Shown: positions 34,190 through 46,095, counted from the first letter of the stretch. The stretch is DNA of 64,000 bases from Membranipora membranacea (GCA_914767715.1 OU612070.1:22556025-22620024); one strand, 5' to 3'. The notes: generated from the letters alone by a model not told the origin. Made by a program: numbers and translations.

Positions 34190-36474
34190 ACGTGAAATGG
34201 GGCAACTTTGGCCAATTTACGGTCATAATTTAACGCTAGAGACAAACAAAGAAGCTTTTTGATTCTTTTTTAATGTACAAATAGAAAATGTGTATTTTTC
34301 TATAATATAAGCCTATTTAAAGCTCCAAAAAATTATCCATTGAGGAACTATAACCAAAAATACTTGGCGGCCAATGTTGTCCAGGGGTCGGGGTTACTTC
34401 GGCCACACCTGACTTTTGAGTGTTAGGCCAAAGTTTGCAGCTCATAGGACATCTTTGGCCAGTCAGAAAAGATACATTATAGTTTGCTATTATTATGTAT
34501 TACTATACAACAAAAAATACAAACAATTACAACAATATTGAAGTGATAATAGACCGCGCCACCACAGGCCTGCACGTCAGCGCTGTGAAAAAACAGTTTA
34601 ATACAAAGTCTAATACAAAGTTTAATCGAAATTTTAATAGAAACTTTATTAGAGACTTTAATAGAAAGTTATTGAACAAACATTCCTGAGAATGTTGTCT
34701 GGAATTCAAGAATCCCTCTTCTTATAGTTGGCGGCTTCAATTTCAGCAAAATTTGGTTGATGTCTATAGTGTCGCAGTCGGCAATAGATGGAAATACAAA
34801 TTTTCTATTTGACTGTGCTTGCATTCGTTGAAACATCATGCGGTACTGCCCGTCTTTCACCTCCTCTACCTTCCCAACATAGTTTTTTGTTGCCTTCTTT
34901 GTCTTATATGTTACTAACAAGTATTCACATTCTACTGGATCAGTCATATCAACTTCCACTCTCCTCACTAATCGATCTCTTTCTTTTCTTGTCTGGATGC
35001 AATACAACCGAGCTTGTACTCGGTTCAGCATTACTTGTGCTAGGCTGTGGTTCGGTGGGTTGATCTATGACAGCTTCAGAATCAGCGCCACCAATACTTT
35101 TCCAGCTTCAACCGCTAACCTTCTTTTCTTAGCAGTCTTTTTGGTGTCTCCTTATCGCAAGTTCTTGAGGTGGTTAAGGACCACATCACCGACCTTTCCA
35201 TGAACAGCATCCTCACTTTCGATTTCCTTTGGCAGAGTAGCCAGCACCTCATCTGGATTTAGAGGCACGATTCCACTTTTCTTAAAGCCACCTAGTAAAT
35301 TACTTTTGCAATTCACTTCCATAGACTCCAGGAGCTGTTTGAGCAGATAAGGAAACTTATCCTTTGTGACTGTGGCGCTTCTTCTGCCACCAGTGGTCTT
35401 CCACGTTGAGAGGATGCGTCTCCAGTTTATTTTCAGCGGCCTGAAAAACGCCTCATCAAGCGGCTGACACATATGTGTAGAATTAGGAGGCAAGCAAACA
35501 AACCTGATGTTGTGCTGGTTGCACATTTTGAGAACTTCCTGATTGAAGTGAGAACTCAGGTTGTCACCAATTAACACTTTTTTTCCGTCCTTCTTACGCG
35601 TATAAGGTAGTGCGATGCTTCAAAGCCAATCTTCAAAACAAGGAAAATCAAACCAGCCAGATTTACTGCGGTTATAGCGTGTTCCTGGTGGACCCTCGTG
35701 TGTCCAGGTGTCCCAGTGATGTTCGGCTTTATATACTACGTAAGGCGGCAATAGCTCGCCAAATGCAGTCCCAGTCGTTGAACTTTTGCTGCTGTGCATC
35801 GTACGTTCTGGATATTTGGTTCCTCTTTGGAAGATGCACTTTTTTTTTACCAGGATCATCTGACAGGTTGGTTTCATCGTAATTAACAATGTTGGTTGGA
35901 GGAACATCTCTTACACCTTCTTCTAATTTTCTGAAATAGCTACGGCTGTCATCAGGATTGACCTTAGCTCGCTTAGGAGCTATTTTTGGCACATACTTTG
36001 AGAGAGCCTCTCCTTGTTTCTTTGCATGAAGCTATAGCAAAATTCTACTCCGGGGCCAGGCCAAGTTGCCTCAAAATATTTAAAAATATTGAACATTTTT
36101 TATTTACTGTTATTACATAAATAATATAAACTGAAATGATTAAGTCTGTATATATAAGGCTGTAAAACTGTATACTTGCAATATTCCAAGAGTTAAATCC
36201 TCTCCTATTTCCCTAGTCAGAAATAATTAAAAAAGGTTGCAGCCCTCAAAAAATGTTGTAAAACAGGAAGTGGGAAAATATTGGTATTAAGCCAGCAGCA
36301 AATGTTTCACCCAAATTATTATTGTGATTATTAATTTTAAAATCTAAAATTAAAATAAGAAAACTTGTAACAAGTTAAAATAAATTGAATCTTATTATTG
36401 CTAGGCATGATTTTGTAAAATTTCCTAAAATGGCCAAAGTTGCACCAGCTGGCTAAAGTTGCCCCATTTTACGG
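34190..36474 (-). mobile_element. Complete but decayed pogo-like DNA transposon with TIRs and TA duplication
   Basis: The left end reads ACGTGAAATGGGGCAACTTT and the right end, on the other strand, CCGTAAAATGGGGCAACTTT, giving TIRs of about 24 bp with three mismatches. TA flanks both ends (34188-34189 and 36475-36476), the target duplication expected of Tc1/mariner/pogo elements. Subterminal GGCCAAAGTTG-like motifs recur inside both ends (near 34375-34460 and 36431-36461), probable transposase binding sites. The interior carries the broken DDE_1 transposase on the minus strand. Total length is 2,285 bp. Confidence 0.9.
34669..36030 (-). pseudogene. DDE_1 (pogo-like) transposase pseudogene
   Basis: Minus-strand pieces lie in order over three frames. 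The first (about 36020-35750) ends a helical segment with KYVPKIAPKRAK and has the first Asp in IVNYDETNLSDDPG. A frameshift near 35800 leads to a piece with TGTAFGELLPPYVVYKA and YNRSKSGWFD. The third (35577-35152) has VLIGDNLSSHFN (second Asp) and MCQPLDEAFFRPLK (third Asp). A last frame (35031-34669) encodes a tail with CEYLLVTYKTKKATKNYVGK, similar to the tail of the 28.9-kb transposase. The catalytic residues survive but frames are broken and no HTH domain is evident, so the copy is inactive. It is distinct from the intact element both in sequence and in TIRs. Confidence 0.85.
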
Positions 36475-36479
36475 TACAA

Positions 36480-36870
36480 CGATTTCATCTTAAATATTGT
36501 TATCACTCAAGCAATAATCTCTAGCAGCAGCAGTGAAGTGACCGGAACAATAAATACACAACATTATGCCATGTGTTCTGCCTGGCAACTGACAGCTCCC
36601 TTAGCTGAATTAACATATTTGCATAAGTGATCCCTCTGGTCTTTGGCCTCTTGTGTAAAGTTTCTTGTTCCAAGGAGTGGTTGAGCATCAAAGGCTGGGT
36701 TTTCATTTTGGTTGACCATATTACGCAAGTCACCCTCTTTGAGTTTGGTGTCAACATGGGAGTCGCAAAATCCTGTTGGTATATAACTAGCGTTATCCGT
36801 ACAGAGTAGATAGTTGTGGAGGCAACATGTAGCTTTGACAATGTTATCTACTGTAGCTATATCGTCTCGG
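36480..36870. repeat. Harbinger 3' segment, copy 1 (copy 2 at 40,280-40,640)
   Basis: The C-terminal coding part and 3' flank are about 90% alike to 40280-40640 by eye, in the same orientation, including GCCATGTGTTCTGCCT and GTTTCTTGTTCCAAGGAG. Two copies of one family were therefore present. Confidence 0.85.
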
Positions 36871-37230
36871 ATCACATGATGGAAGATGTGCCATCTAGCA
36901 GACATAATGCCAAATGCATTCTCGATAGTGCGCCTTGCATGTGATGGCCTGTAGTTTAAGGTCATTTGAGTAGCTGATAATTTTGCCCTGCTATCTGCTT
37001 CGGGCTTCATGAGCCAGTCTTTTCCTCCGATAGGAGCGGGTGTTGACGTCGGTAATTGGCCATTCTGTAACATGTCGTACACCCCGCTCTGGCCAAATAT
37101 GCTGGCGTTGTTGTCCTCTCCATAGTGGTCAACATCCAAATGGACAAAACAGTATCCTGCATCATACATAGCCAGTAAGCTTTAAGCCTGAAGTGCGAGT
37201 TAGTGGCATTGCATTTTCTTCTGCACATTC
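36521..37230 (-). pseudogene. PIF/Harbinger transposase fragment (HARBI1-like, DDE_4)
   Basis: The frame 37169-36564 reads YDAGYCFVHLDVDHYG, then FGQSGVYDML, then MTLNYRPSHARRTIENAF followed by GIMSARWHIF. This is the hallmark C-terminal half of HARBI1/PIF nucleases, where the ARRTIENAFG block carries the catalytic Glu. A C-terminal tail follows. The N-terminal part with the first Asp is missing or broken; similarity continues for a few codons in another frame up to 37230. It lies just outside the right TIR of the pogo-like element. The copy is truncated. Confidence 0.85.
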
Positions 37231-37470
37231 TTTCTAATCATCCCTTTAGATAGAGAAAATTCAAGTAAAAAAAAGATAATAAATGAATTATTGTAAGCAA
37301 TAAAAAATATTAAAATGGAAATTGTGATTGTTAATATTATTATAATAACGAGAGATCAAAAGAGATTCAAATTAGAAAATAGTGCTTTGATGCATATATT
37401 TATTAGTGAGTTGAAAATATCAATGCCCATTGCTAAAACGTGATTGGTAAATATCGAATCATTCTCATGG

Positions 37471-37800
37471 TTATAGAGATTTTTGTTCCATACCAGTCTT
37501 GCTTTTAAGGCGCCATGCTACAGTCAGAGTCAGGATCTTCATTCTGATCGTCTTGTGTTGGACTTTCTCTGTAACAAATGTAAACGATTTTAACTGCGGT
37601 ACTTTTGGAAAATTTTTGAATATGATCATTGGCTTCAGCCTTTGACCAGAAACTGTAATCGTCAGCACCACCGTAAACCTTAGCTTCTCATGGCCAGTCC
37701 TGTGGTTGCAGTAGACTAAACTAATAGTTTCTATCTTTCCGTATGACGGCCCTCTGGGGATAGAGTCTATAACCATTGGCACTACTATTAGAGTTGTCTC
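37471..37800 (-). pseudogene. Pogo/Tigger-like DDE_1 fragment
   Basis: The minus-strand frame contains MPMVIDSIPRGPSYGK and then RTGHEKLRFTVVLTITVSG followed by LKPMIIFKN. This matches the stretch after the first catalytic Asp in pogo/Tigger transposases (a TGHEK motif then hydrophobic strands and a P.iiFK motif). The first Asp and everything after are missing, and the frame decays into Lys-rich sequence. A degenerate relic, separate from the two other pogo-type genes in the window. Confidence 0.75.
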
Positions 37801-38294
37801 CCCCTGTAACAGGCATTAGGGATTCCGGAATCCCAAATCACTGCTCAGGTATTCATGTCTTATATAGCGAACAATATCAGTAATATTATGAAAAATAATT
37901 AATAAAACCTCCAACGTTATATGAAAATCAATAATATTCCACAAATAAACTTCAGTAAACTGTTCCTTGACATTAATGTGATATATTGTGAGGAGTAATA
38001 ATATCCTGATATGATTCACTCCTAAGATAAACAACTTTGCAATAGAGTAAATCACACATCACATCAAACACCACTTCAATCAATGATGACAGAAGAGATA
38101 CTCATATACCTATCATACATGATTCTGTAGTGTAAGGAGCACCAATATACTGCTACTGCTACATTGAAGTAGGCCGGTAGCAGCCTACGTCAACAACTGT
38201 GTGAGGTCTTGTGAAAGTCGCGCAAAGCTTTTGGTATAGGCCGACCAGCAGTCATGTGACTATATGTCAGTAGTATGGCGTGACCATGTGACCC
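37801..38294. other. No gene recognised
   Basis: AT-rich spacer. Confidence 0.5.
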
Positions 38295-38762
38295 CTACTC
38301 CCTGGCTAGTCGCCCCGTTTCATGTACATAGTCTTCAACACTACTTGGTACACCATAGTGTACAACAAAGTGAATGTGTGAGAGATTTAAGCCCAGACTG
38401 AATGAAGATGTGCAGAATATCACCTGAGTTTTGCTAAGTGGACTGGTCATCATCTGAAGAATCAGCTTTTTTCTGATATCCCTAGTTGTAAGGTGGTTCA
38501 TCTAAACAGTTACTGTTCGATCTGGTATTGGGCAGTTTAAGCCTTTGCCTATTTCGGTGGCCACATAGTCGTAGGCGTCACCAACTACGTGAACATTCCT
38601 GAAGAAGATAAGCATTCGAAACGGTATCCCAATCGAGATCAAGTTAATCAGCCACCAAAAGTTGACTGGGCATTGTCCTCCCACTTTGGCCGCGTGATAG
38701 CTACAATCAAAAACGAACACATTGTTGAATACCATGGGTCTTAACTGTGCTACAATCATCAT
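38295..38762 (-). pseudogene. RecQ-like DNA helicase C-terminal fragment with one in-frame stop
   Basis: Two adjacent frames are in the same phase, separated by a single TAG (38502-38504) directly followed by ATG. The first part contains RMLIFFRNVHVVGDAYDY (helicase motif IV-like). The second has a degenerate motif V (IFCTSSFSLGLNL) and motif VI region (FVVHYGVPSSVEDYVHETGR). This order matches the helicase C domain of RecQ proteins, where the last block is normally YYQESGRAGR. ATPase motifs I-III are absent. It is probably part of a transposon-borne or retrocopied RecQ-like gene now inactive. Confidence 0.7.
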
Positions 38763-39099
38763 ACTAAACAGATTACATGGGCAGCTTCAATAGCAGTACT
38801 TAGACGGAAACCTACACCAAATAAATTCTGGTCAGAAAACACTCATTTTCTTCAGCTAGGCCTTAGTTGCCCTCAGGTCCACCAACACAAGATTTTGCAT
38901 TTCATCAAAAAACAATAGAAATGATCCTAAAGACAATAACTTTAGTGATAGGATATAGAAATAGTGGATTATAAGACATGGATTTCTTCGGTAATTTTTT
39001 AATTGGGAAGGGATTCCTAGGGATTCCCAGATAAAGCAAGAAGGAGACAAGTCATAATATAGGGACATATGGTTGCAGGCTTGCCCTTCGGGACGGTAG

Positions 39100-39228
39100 C
39101 CTGTTGGTTCAGTCTATGGTTGCAGACAGGACATCTTTTGACCCAACTTCATCATAAATTGTGTGGTCTGCCACCATGTCAAAATACATAGGTGTTTCGT
39201 TTCATCCAAGTTGATGTAGTTTCTGGCT
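39100..39228 (-). pseudogene. Pogo-like first-Asp fragment
   Basis: After a good acceptor (ATTTTATTTTAG, near 39235) the minus strand reads NLDET in one frame and, after a 1-nt shift, PMYFDMVADHTIYDEVGSKD in another. This is the block around the first catalytic Asp of DDE_1 transposases. It ends at a stop soon after. A short broken relic. Confidence 0.55.
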
Positions 39229-39323
39229 GAATCTAAAATAAAAAATACATGTTTATACATCTTATTATTATAACATTATATAGATAAGTGCATTTGTATG
39301 GTATACAATAAAAAATGTCCTTA

Positions 39324-40060
39324 CCATATGTTTGGTCCTCCCTGATATAGTTGATTGTTGGAGTCAGTGGCCTTGTAGTTTTTGCTGCTTTGTTCTTTCC
39401 TGAGTAACCTTCACCGATCTCAGTGACAGTTTTCATTGTGGAGAAGGACTGTGATCTGCAAACTATAAGATGTGACCTGAAAGTCTGAACGTTTCTCAGA
39501 ATTGGAGAAGCTTTCTGACATACAAGGATATTGCTTGTTTGTTTGCAAGAAATAACAGAGAATTCTAGAGATCTGCTACATTGTGTTGGAATACCAGTTA
39601 TTATCGACCAATTAATTGTGGTTCTACATGAAAGCTCAAACAATTGTTCGTTATCAAAACATTATTTTTATATAAATAAAAAACTATAATTATTGCAAAT
39701 ATGTACATACCGTGATAGAATAGAGGAGTATCCGTAAATTTCCATCTTAGGCGCATTTTGGTTTATGACAGCATGGACTGACTCCAACTGGATGGTACAA
39801 AGCTGTGACCGGAAGAACGGCCTACTGCCTCCAGGAAACCTTTTTCCTTGGAAATCTTTATGGTTTTGCGATGAAGATGGTAAAAGATTGAACACCACAA
39901 ATAAGGAAGCAACCGTTGTCAAATTGTTTATTGTCAAAAATACAACTTCATGCTACTCGGTTTTGTAACTATAAGCTTGAGGATCGGACAGTCACATTAT
40001 TGCGTTCTAGTTCTACACAGCATTTCTTCAACCCAAACAACTCCATGGATGTTGACAATG
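39324..40060 (-). CDS. Two spliced-looking exons of an unidentified protein
   Basis: Minus strand: one open stretch ends at a donor (ATCACG then GTATGTAC, exon end 39711). The next starts after TTTCATGTAG (about 39627) and ends at ACATATG then GTAAGGAC (about 39324). The join keeps frame through ILSR and TTINWSIITGIP. The coded protein is Cys/Ser/Thr-rich (VISCKQTSNILVCQKASPIL) and ends in a Lys-rich segment. I recognise no domain. A frame at 40355-39969 upstream could contribute but its borders are unclear. The location between Harbinger, RecQ and pogo scraps suggests a transposon passenger or a broken host gene. Confidence 0.3.
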
Positions 40061-40279
40061 TGGTTTCAGTACTCTTAAAATGTACAAACATGTCCTGATT
40101 GTTATGGCTGTCAAACCGTTCATCAACTGCTAGCTGGACGGGGCCAGTAATGGCAGCAAACAGAGCTAAGGCTTGCTTGCTGTATACTTCATGGATACTC
40201 TTAAATTTACAATAGTAGTCAATTACGAAGATGATTTGGTGTACAAGCCTTGACCTTCGAGTTAGAATACAACGGTTTT

Positions 40280-40640
40280 CATTTAAAATATTGCTCAAGC
40301 AATAATCCCAATCAGCATCCATATCAGTTAAGGGACAGGAACGATAATTACACAAAATGATGCCATGTGTTCTGCCTCAGCGGAATTAACATATTTACAT
40401 AAGTAATCCCTCTGGTCTTTGGCCTCTTGTGTAAAGTTTCTTGTTCCAAGGAGTGGTTGAGCATTAAGGGCTGGGTTTTCATATTGGTTGACAATATTAT
40501 GCCAGTCACCCTCTTTGAGTTTATTGTCAGCATAGGAGTCGCAAAATCCTGTTGATAAATACCTAGTGTATCTGTACAGAGAAGGTAGTTGTGGAGGCAA
40601 CATGTTGCTTTGACAAATTATCTACTGTGGCTATATCGGC
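40280..40640 (-). pseudogene. PIF/Harbinger 3' fragment, copy 2
   Basis: The frame 40603-40328 repeats the C-terminal tail of the 36.5-kb copy (FCDSYADNKLKEGDW, PLLGTRNFTQEAKDQRD) with substitutions. The catalytic ENAFG block is absent. It ends where the CDNIVKATCC-like region would begin, so it is 5'-truncated. Confidence 0.8.
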
Positions 40641-41310
40641 TCAGAAGGTGTAGCCCAATTGCAAAAAAGGGATACTTGGAGAACATTGAGGGGGTTATCA
40701 CCTTCTCTGTCTGCTGGAGAGACTCGGTGATGGCATCCATAGCCAACAATAGGGCGGCTGCCATTGATTGTTACAACACTCGTCACCATTTTTAACAGTG
40801 ACCTTGTCCAGGCTTGATCGTTCCATGCTGGTTTCTTGAAAAATATGGTTGTCTTCAATCGCCTAAAATGACAGTCCGGTATTTTCTGGATAAATACAAA
40901 GGTATGCTCATGAAACTATCTGAGAGACAACTTGTTATCTTAGTCAGCTGATGTTTTGCTTCTGGCCACATTGCTAAGAGCGCTGTGTTACAGCTTCTCA
41001 ATAATGACAGGGATCGTGTTGTTTCTGTATGGGTTTATTGTTGTGGAATAATTTGAGAAACATTATATGGTGCTCTTCAAACAGATAATCCAGGTACTTG
41101 GTAGATGTTGTGCTGGGAGTTGGTCTAAACGCCAACCCTGTGTTTTCAGTTGGTAGTCTGAGGAACTCCCGTTCTTCACAGCAATCTGGAATAAACTCCT
41201 CTATCATTACTGGTAGAGCACGGACAAAACACCACATACGAGATACTGATCGCCTGCCTGATTGTTATCTGGTGGTTGCTCCTTGCGAGCTGTCTAGGCT
41301 GGTTTCCTGA
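40641..41310 (-). other. Unidentified frames, possibly transposon remains
   Basis: Minus-strand frames at 40858-40631 and 41237-40998 are open but unrecognised. The second contains STKYLDYLFEEHHIMFLKLF. No splice evidence could be established. Confidence 0.25.
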
Positions 41311-42320
41311 ATCAGTGTAACTGTAGTTGAAGGTATCCATATACTGGTATATATCTTCATGAGACAGAAGTTATTGGAGGATTCCAGTGTCAAGTCATCT
41401 CCAATTTGACAATGCCTTCAAGGATCACATGAATGTTGTCTGGTGGGAAACTTGATATGGCTTTTTTTTTATATAAGGTTTCTGCTTGAAATTTTCTAGT
41501 AAAGTGATAAATTAAACTTGAGATAAAAAAATGCAGCGGTGTAGTCTACGCTATACAGGTAGAGGCTAGAGTGGCGACTGCCCTATTAAACAAAGCTTAG
41601 ACCATCCCGATCCGGCCATCGACCGGGAAACCCCATCTCATTAAAGTGAGTCAGTTGATCTAGGATGGGGTGCAGGTCTATCATCTACTGTGGTTTCTGC
41701 AGGAGTAGTCTTTTTCCTCTTTTGTCATTTACATTCTTCTGGCAAACCACAATTTGAGGGTTTAAAGCGATTGTATACTCTCCCTCCTATGGGGTATCTG
41801 ACAAACAGCTCAATCTAAGAATAGAGTTGGTGCCTGCTTCGGGTAATCAATATTTAATAGAATGAATAGCAACATAGGATAGTTGATCCCTGTGGAGAAC
41901 ACCTTGTATATTCAGACACTCGGTCTGTCTCCTATTTGCACAGAATGACCCTTCCGTACTTGGTGGACGTTAGGCCGGACTAAGCATGGTTTTCTGTGGA
42001 GAAAGGAGATGAAAATAATATCAATGCTGTTTGTATAGTTATATATGCAAACTGAAGCTACGTTTATGATCTAATATGCAATTACCAGTCTTTGCTATGC
42101 CACAAAATATGTCAACTAAGTTACCCTTACATGTTGGCTCTTGTGAACCTATCAGCTTTTCCAGTCAATAGAGGAACATGTAATAAACTGTTGGATATAC
42201 ATCCGCTGATTCTACCTTTGAGACTGGTATCTCTGGAGCCTTGTTGGTGTTTGGAGGAGCCTCCTCTACAGCAGCTATGGCCTTGACCATATGATACACC
42301 ACATTTGTTTTGTCTTTCAA

Positions 42321-42343
42321 CCCCCCCCCCCCCCCCCCCCCCC
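42321..42343. repeat. Poly-C (G) homopolymer, 23 nt
   Basis: An uninterrupted run of cytosines. Length in the assembly is probably uncertain. Confidence 0.95.
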
Positions 42344-42834
42344 GATTTGGTTTTACATAAATATCAACATTGTCAATCACAATATTGTACTGAGACCATC
42401 TCAGTAATCCGGTTCATGCATGAGTCTATAAGGCCTCCATTGGATAGGATGATTGCATATATTGTTCGTGAGGCAGAGTGAGGCAGAGAGGCGTTTGCTG
42501 TAGATTGCCAAGCACATTGCAAAAGTGAAAGTGATTGCAAGATTCAATCTGTTTAGCCTAATATTTTCCATAGTATGCTGCTCCTTTGTTGATGAGCCAG
42601 AGATTATCAGCTGTACCAAGTTGGGTATCCTGATATTAAAACATCAAAAGAAATTCATTTTATGTTGTATGTTTCTTACTATCTTCACAATTATCTCATT
42701 TTGATTTGGATCAATGGAATAATAACAATGATAATAATAATAATAGCAATCGTCCACTCTTGCCAGAAAAGAAAACCACTTGTTAGAGAATATTTAATAC
42801 TTCAGTATCACTAAGGTTGTTAAGTAACTTTTTC

Positions 42835-43065
42835 TGTCAAAAATGTAGATTTTTACTGTCTACAGTAATTTTACTCATCATAGTTTATACCAAAAGATAC
42901 ATACAAGTTTTCATAACATGCGGTGTAATCAAAATGTACAAATTAATAATGAAAGGCCCTGATATAAACGCTGTGGTAGTGTAAAATGTAAAAGTGGTGT
43001 AAGACATGTAAAAAATCTGAACAATATTATTATAATTATACATATTTCCATTCATAAGTAAAAAT
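42835..43065. repeat. Diverged interspersed repeat, copy 2
   Basis: Partner of 21490-21680, ending in TTCCATTCATAAGT like the first copy. Confidence 0.45.
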
Positions 43066-44090
43066 GCCTGAGCAATGGCTGAGTTTCAGGTAACATTTGT
43101 TTAATTAATGTTCCATCCTGATACGGTTCTTCTTGGAGCAACCACTCCAAAAATGTTTCAGCCATAAAAAAGTATTGTTTGACCAATGCTACGTTATCAT
43201 TAAGATTACCGTGTTTACAAATTATTGACATGTGTTATTACTGTATGAAGTGACTTCAATTCATCAATCAACTCTGCAATCCTTGGGTCGCAATTATGTT
43301 ACCATTTACAGTCTTTTGTACGCATCATGCAACAAATATGATCGTTCAAATGCAGTTCAAAAATTGTCAACTAAATGAAATGATTCATTCATGACCATTA
43401 AAAGTTTGGACCAATGATTTAAAACTAAAATCTCTAGTTTTGATGCCAAATTGTCACTGAGACATGGGAACATGGCAGCCAGCCTCCAAGCCGTATGTGA
43501 CTTAACCACCTTTTTCACGTAACTACAAATACAAATCTTTAAACGCACATAATAAATGTATATAATAATATTGATCGTTGGTCATTTGGTCGCTTAAATA
43601 GAATGAGTATAACCCTAAATCATGTACACACCTTGCTTTAGTCTTAAAAACTCGCATTTGCTTCCAAGTTAACCAAGTCACTGATCCATTAACCAATGGT
43701 TAACTTTCAGGTCATTTTTCAGGCAACTCCCTCCATGGGTGTAGCTGGGTCATCATTGAGGGTGTTCTTTTAAGTGTGATGTAGTCTCACGAAGCGCCTG
43801 AGCCGACGACACGTAGTTCCGGAGTAATACAGCTGGGAGGGGGGCGCTGTAAGCCCCCCCCCCTGTGGGGTCCGGGTCCGCCGAAGCTTTTGGTTAGCTA
43901 ACATATCACCAGAATCGATTTCAGCCGTATAAATCATACAAATGTAACAGTAAAATAAGATGTATTTTTTATTACTTTTAAAGTCAAAATGAGATAAATG
44001 GCCCAGGCTGGCCCAATCAGGGGTAATTTTTAGTAGTGACCTTGAATCGTGATGTAAGTTTTACTATATATTATATTATTAACATGTTGG

Positions 44091-46095
44091 TTAGCTCAAA
44101 ATATTTAACTCCATTCGCCGTGGGTGGAGCTGAGCAAATAGATTTACAATGTGTTCAACATCTATTTCCATGCTTCGATGGATGCTCATCATGGCGAGAG
44201 CGTCTAGTCTCTCGGAGCTCTGTGCAGCATGAAGGTAAGTGTTAAGCCTCCTGAGTCCACTGAACGATCGCTCATACTCACAGCTGGTCACAGGCCACCT
44301 GCAGGCGATAGATAGCATGATATAAATATTCGGATAAATGTCAGTCACATAATTCGATAGCTGATGCAAGAGTTGAAGGCAATTCCTCAAGTTTCCTGCA
44401 CATGGCCTGCCAGCGTTTTTATTCGTGTTTAAATACCTCTGGTGACGGCAAGTCATCACGATACAACTCTATAACCTCACTAAAGTCTTCCATAGCTGCA
44501 GGCTTACATACCTCAGAAGGCCCCAAGTAAAGCACCTTGATGGCTGCTCCGCATAATCCTAACGATAAATTGAGGTAGGATAAAGGTAGCATTCTTCCTA
44601 AATGTCCCAGTTAACAAGGCCTAGTCTCATTATTATTTGCTTGTTAGTCTCATCTACCTTTGCTGATATGTCCCAAGGTTCAACTCACCATCAAACATAC
44701 TATCCAGTTCTGATATGATGCGGTCTAGCATGGGAATAAAGCTGTTGATTCTATAGTAGTCTTCTGTGCTGACAGCAGGGCATTAGGCCTGTGCATGCTT
44801 CTGGTTACGGATCTTGGTTTTATCAGCTCCACATTCACGGTTCCCGCCATATCTCTAGCCATCGTGTACCAAAGCCCATCTTCAGTTTCTCTCATATTGC
44901 TGTAAAACTCTTTTTCCTTTGTCGCCTGTTACAACACTCACCTTATTAAAAAAGAAATGTTATACAGGGTCATAAATGATGAGTGGAACAATTATAATGA
45001 TCACACAGTTTTATTTGTTAATGAGAGATATGTTGTCTTCTTTGATGTGGTTAGATGATTAGATAGCTCTCCGCTGTAAGTGAAGAGAAGATTGGTCATC
45101 TCCATGAAGTTCCCTTTATTACCCTCATCCTCCTTCGATTCTCTATGGCACCTGAATGCGATGCCTTGGCGTACAATCCATATTATCCCAGTTACAATGT
45201 GCTTGAGAATGTCACGGTTTTTTCTTATTGTCTCCTTTTGTCCAGGGCGACGATCACATTAGCAGACTCTGGATTATGCAGGGAGCTCAAGAATGCCTTA
45301 GATGAGACTACAGCATCTTTATGATACGCCTTATTAGTATGGTTCTTTATGACAGCTGTGAACCTAGCATATTGATTAAATGGCCGATTCAGTAGCGACT
45401 CTGCTTTTTGTCTTTTTTGACTGTCAGCAAAAAGAACACACGGCATGCAGAGAGCCCCATCAAGCTTCTCGCTGAATACAAGCCATGGTCTGTCAGTGAA
45501 ATATTCAGGACGAAATGACCGTTGACAGCCATCTTGTTCTATCTTTCTGTATGTGGATGGTCTGTGATGATTCTTCAGCAGTCTAAATCGTGTGCCATTA
45601 TTCAATTTCGGCTGCTGCGCAGTTCTTGTTACATCTTCTTTGCTCATTGTGCAGTTGATAAAGTCTCCAATATCTGTCATAAGAGAAACAAACACTTATA
45701 ATAGGGCTCATAAATCGTTACAGGTCAGTAGCTTCATTTTTTTATTATTTTGAGTTGAGTAGCGATGGGTGGCTGGGCTACCTAACACTGGAATATCTGA
45801 ATGGCATTAGTAGAAGGGTCAGTATGGGATATATGTGGCAATAAAGTTAGATTCAAAGCACAAAAAAACAGATAATCATGTTAGGGGTATAGCGTTATAG
45901 ATAAGTGAAAGAATTCTTACCAATAGGTTGAATTGATGGTTTGCCTACTACCGGTGATGGATCATTTGATGACAAAGGTATGGATTCATCATCGAGAGTA
46001 GTCTCTACAATCACATGTACAGAACAAAAATGTACTGGCAATCCAAAAGAAAGATCCAAAAAATATTTGTATAGCGCCTTTGGTTTGATTCAGTC
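44091..46095 (-). pseudogene. hAT transposase pseudogene, ZMYM1-like (TTF zinc finger + DUF4371 + hAT dimerisation)
   Basis: The upstream exon ends at 45921 with a donor (CTATTG then GTAAGAAT). The next exon begins at 45677 after TCTTATGACAG, and the join reads QPI-DIGDFINCT in frame. A TTF-type zinc-finger region follows (RSFRPEYFTDRPWLVF, then KLDGALCMPCVLFA). A +1 frameshift near 45240 leads to RKNRDILKHIVTGIIW and VRQGIAFRCHRE (DUF4371-like). Near 44930-44790 a frame has KPRSVTRSMHRP. About 44500-44400 carries DLPSPEVFKHE in one frame, then a shift into the C-terminal dimerisation domain (44340-44091) with ACRWPVTSCEYERSFSGLRR. Order and motifs match ZMYM1-like hAT transposases of invertebrates. 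Frameshifts and stops make it inactive. Confidence 0.87.

Larger units (their letters stand above)
41311..43725. other. No gene; poly-C tract, AAT microsatellite and old repeat
   Basis: Holds a run of 23 C (42321-42343), an AAT-rich microsatellite at about 42719-42750 and the diverged repeat at 42835-43065. A GC-richer patch at 41580-41680 was examined and resembles no RNA gene that I know. Confidence 0.6.

Noticed and set aside
41560-41690. Structured RNA gene near GATCCGGCCATCGACCGGG
   Set aside because: Compared mentally with U1, U2, 5S and tRNA features; no match in conserved boxes or promoter elements.
42321-42343. Biological significance of the 23-C run
   Set aside because: Homopolymer runs are prone to assembly and sequencing error; recorded as a repeat only.
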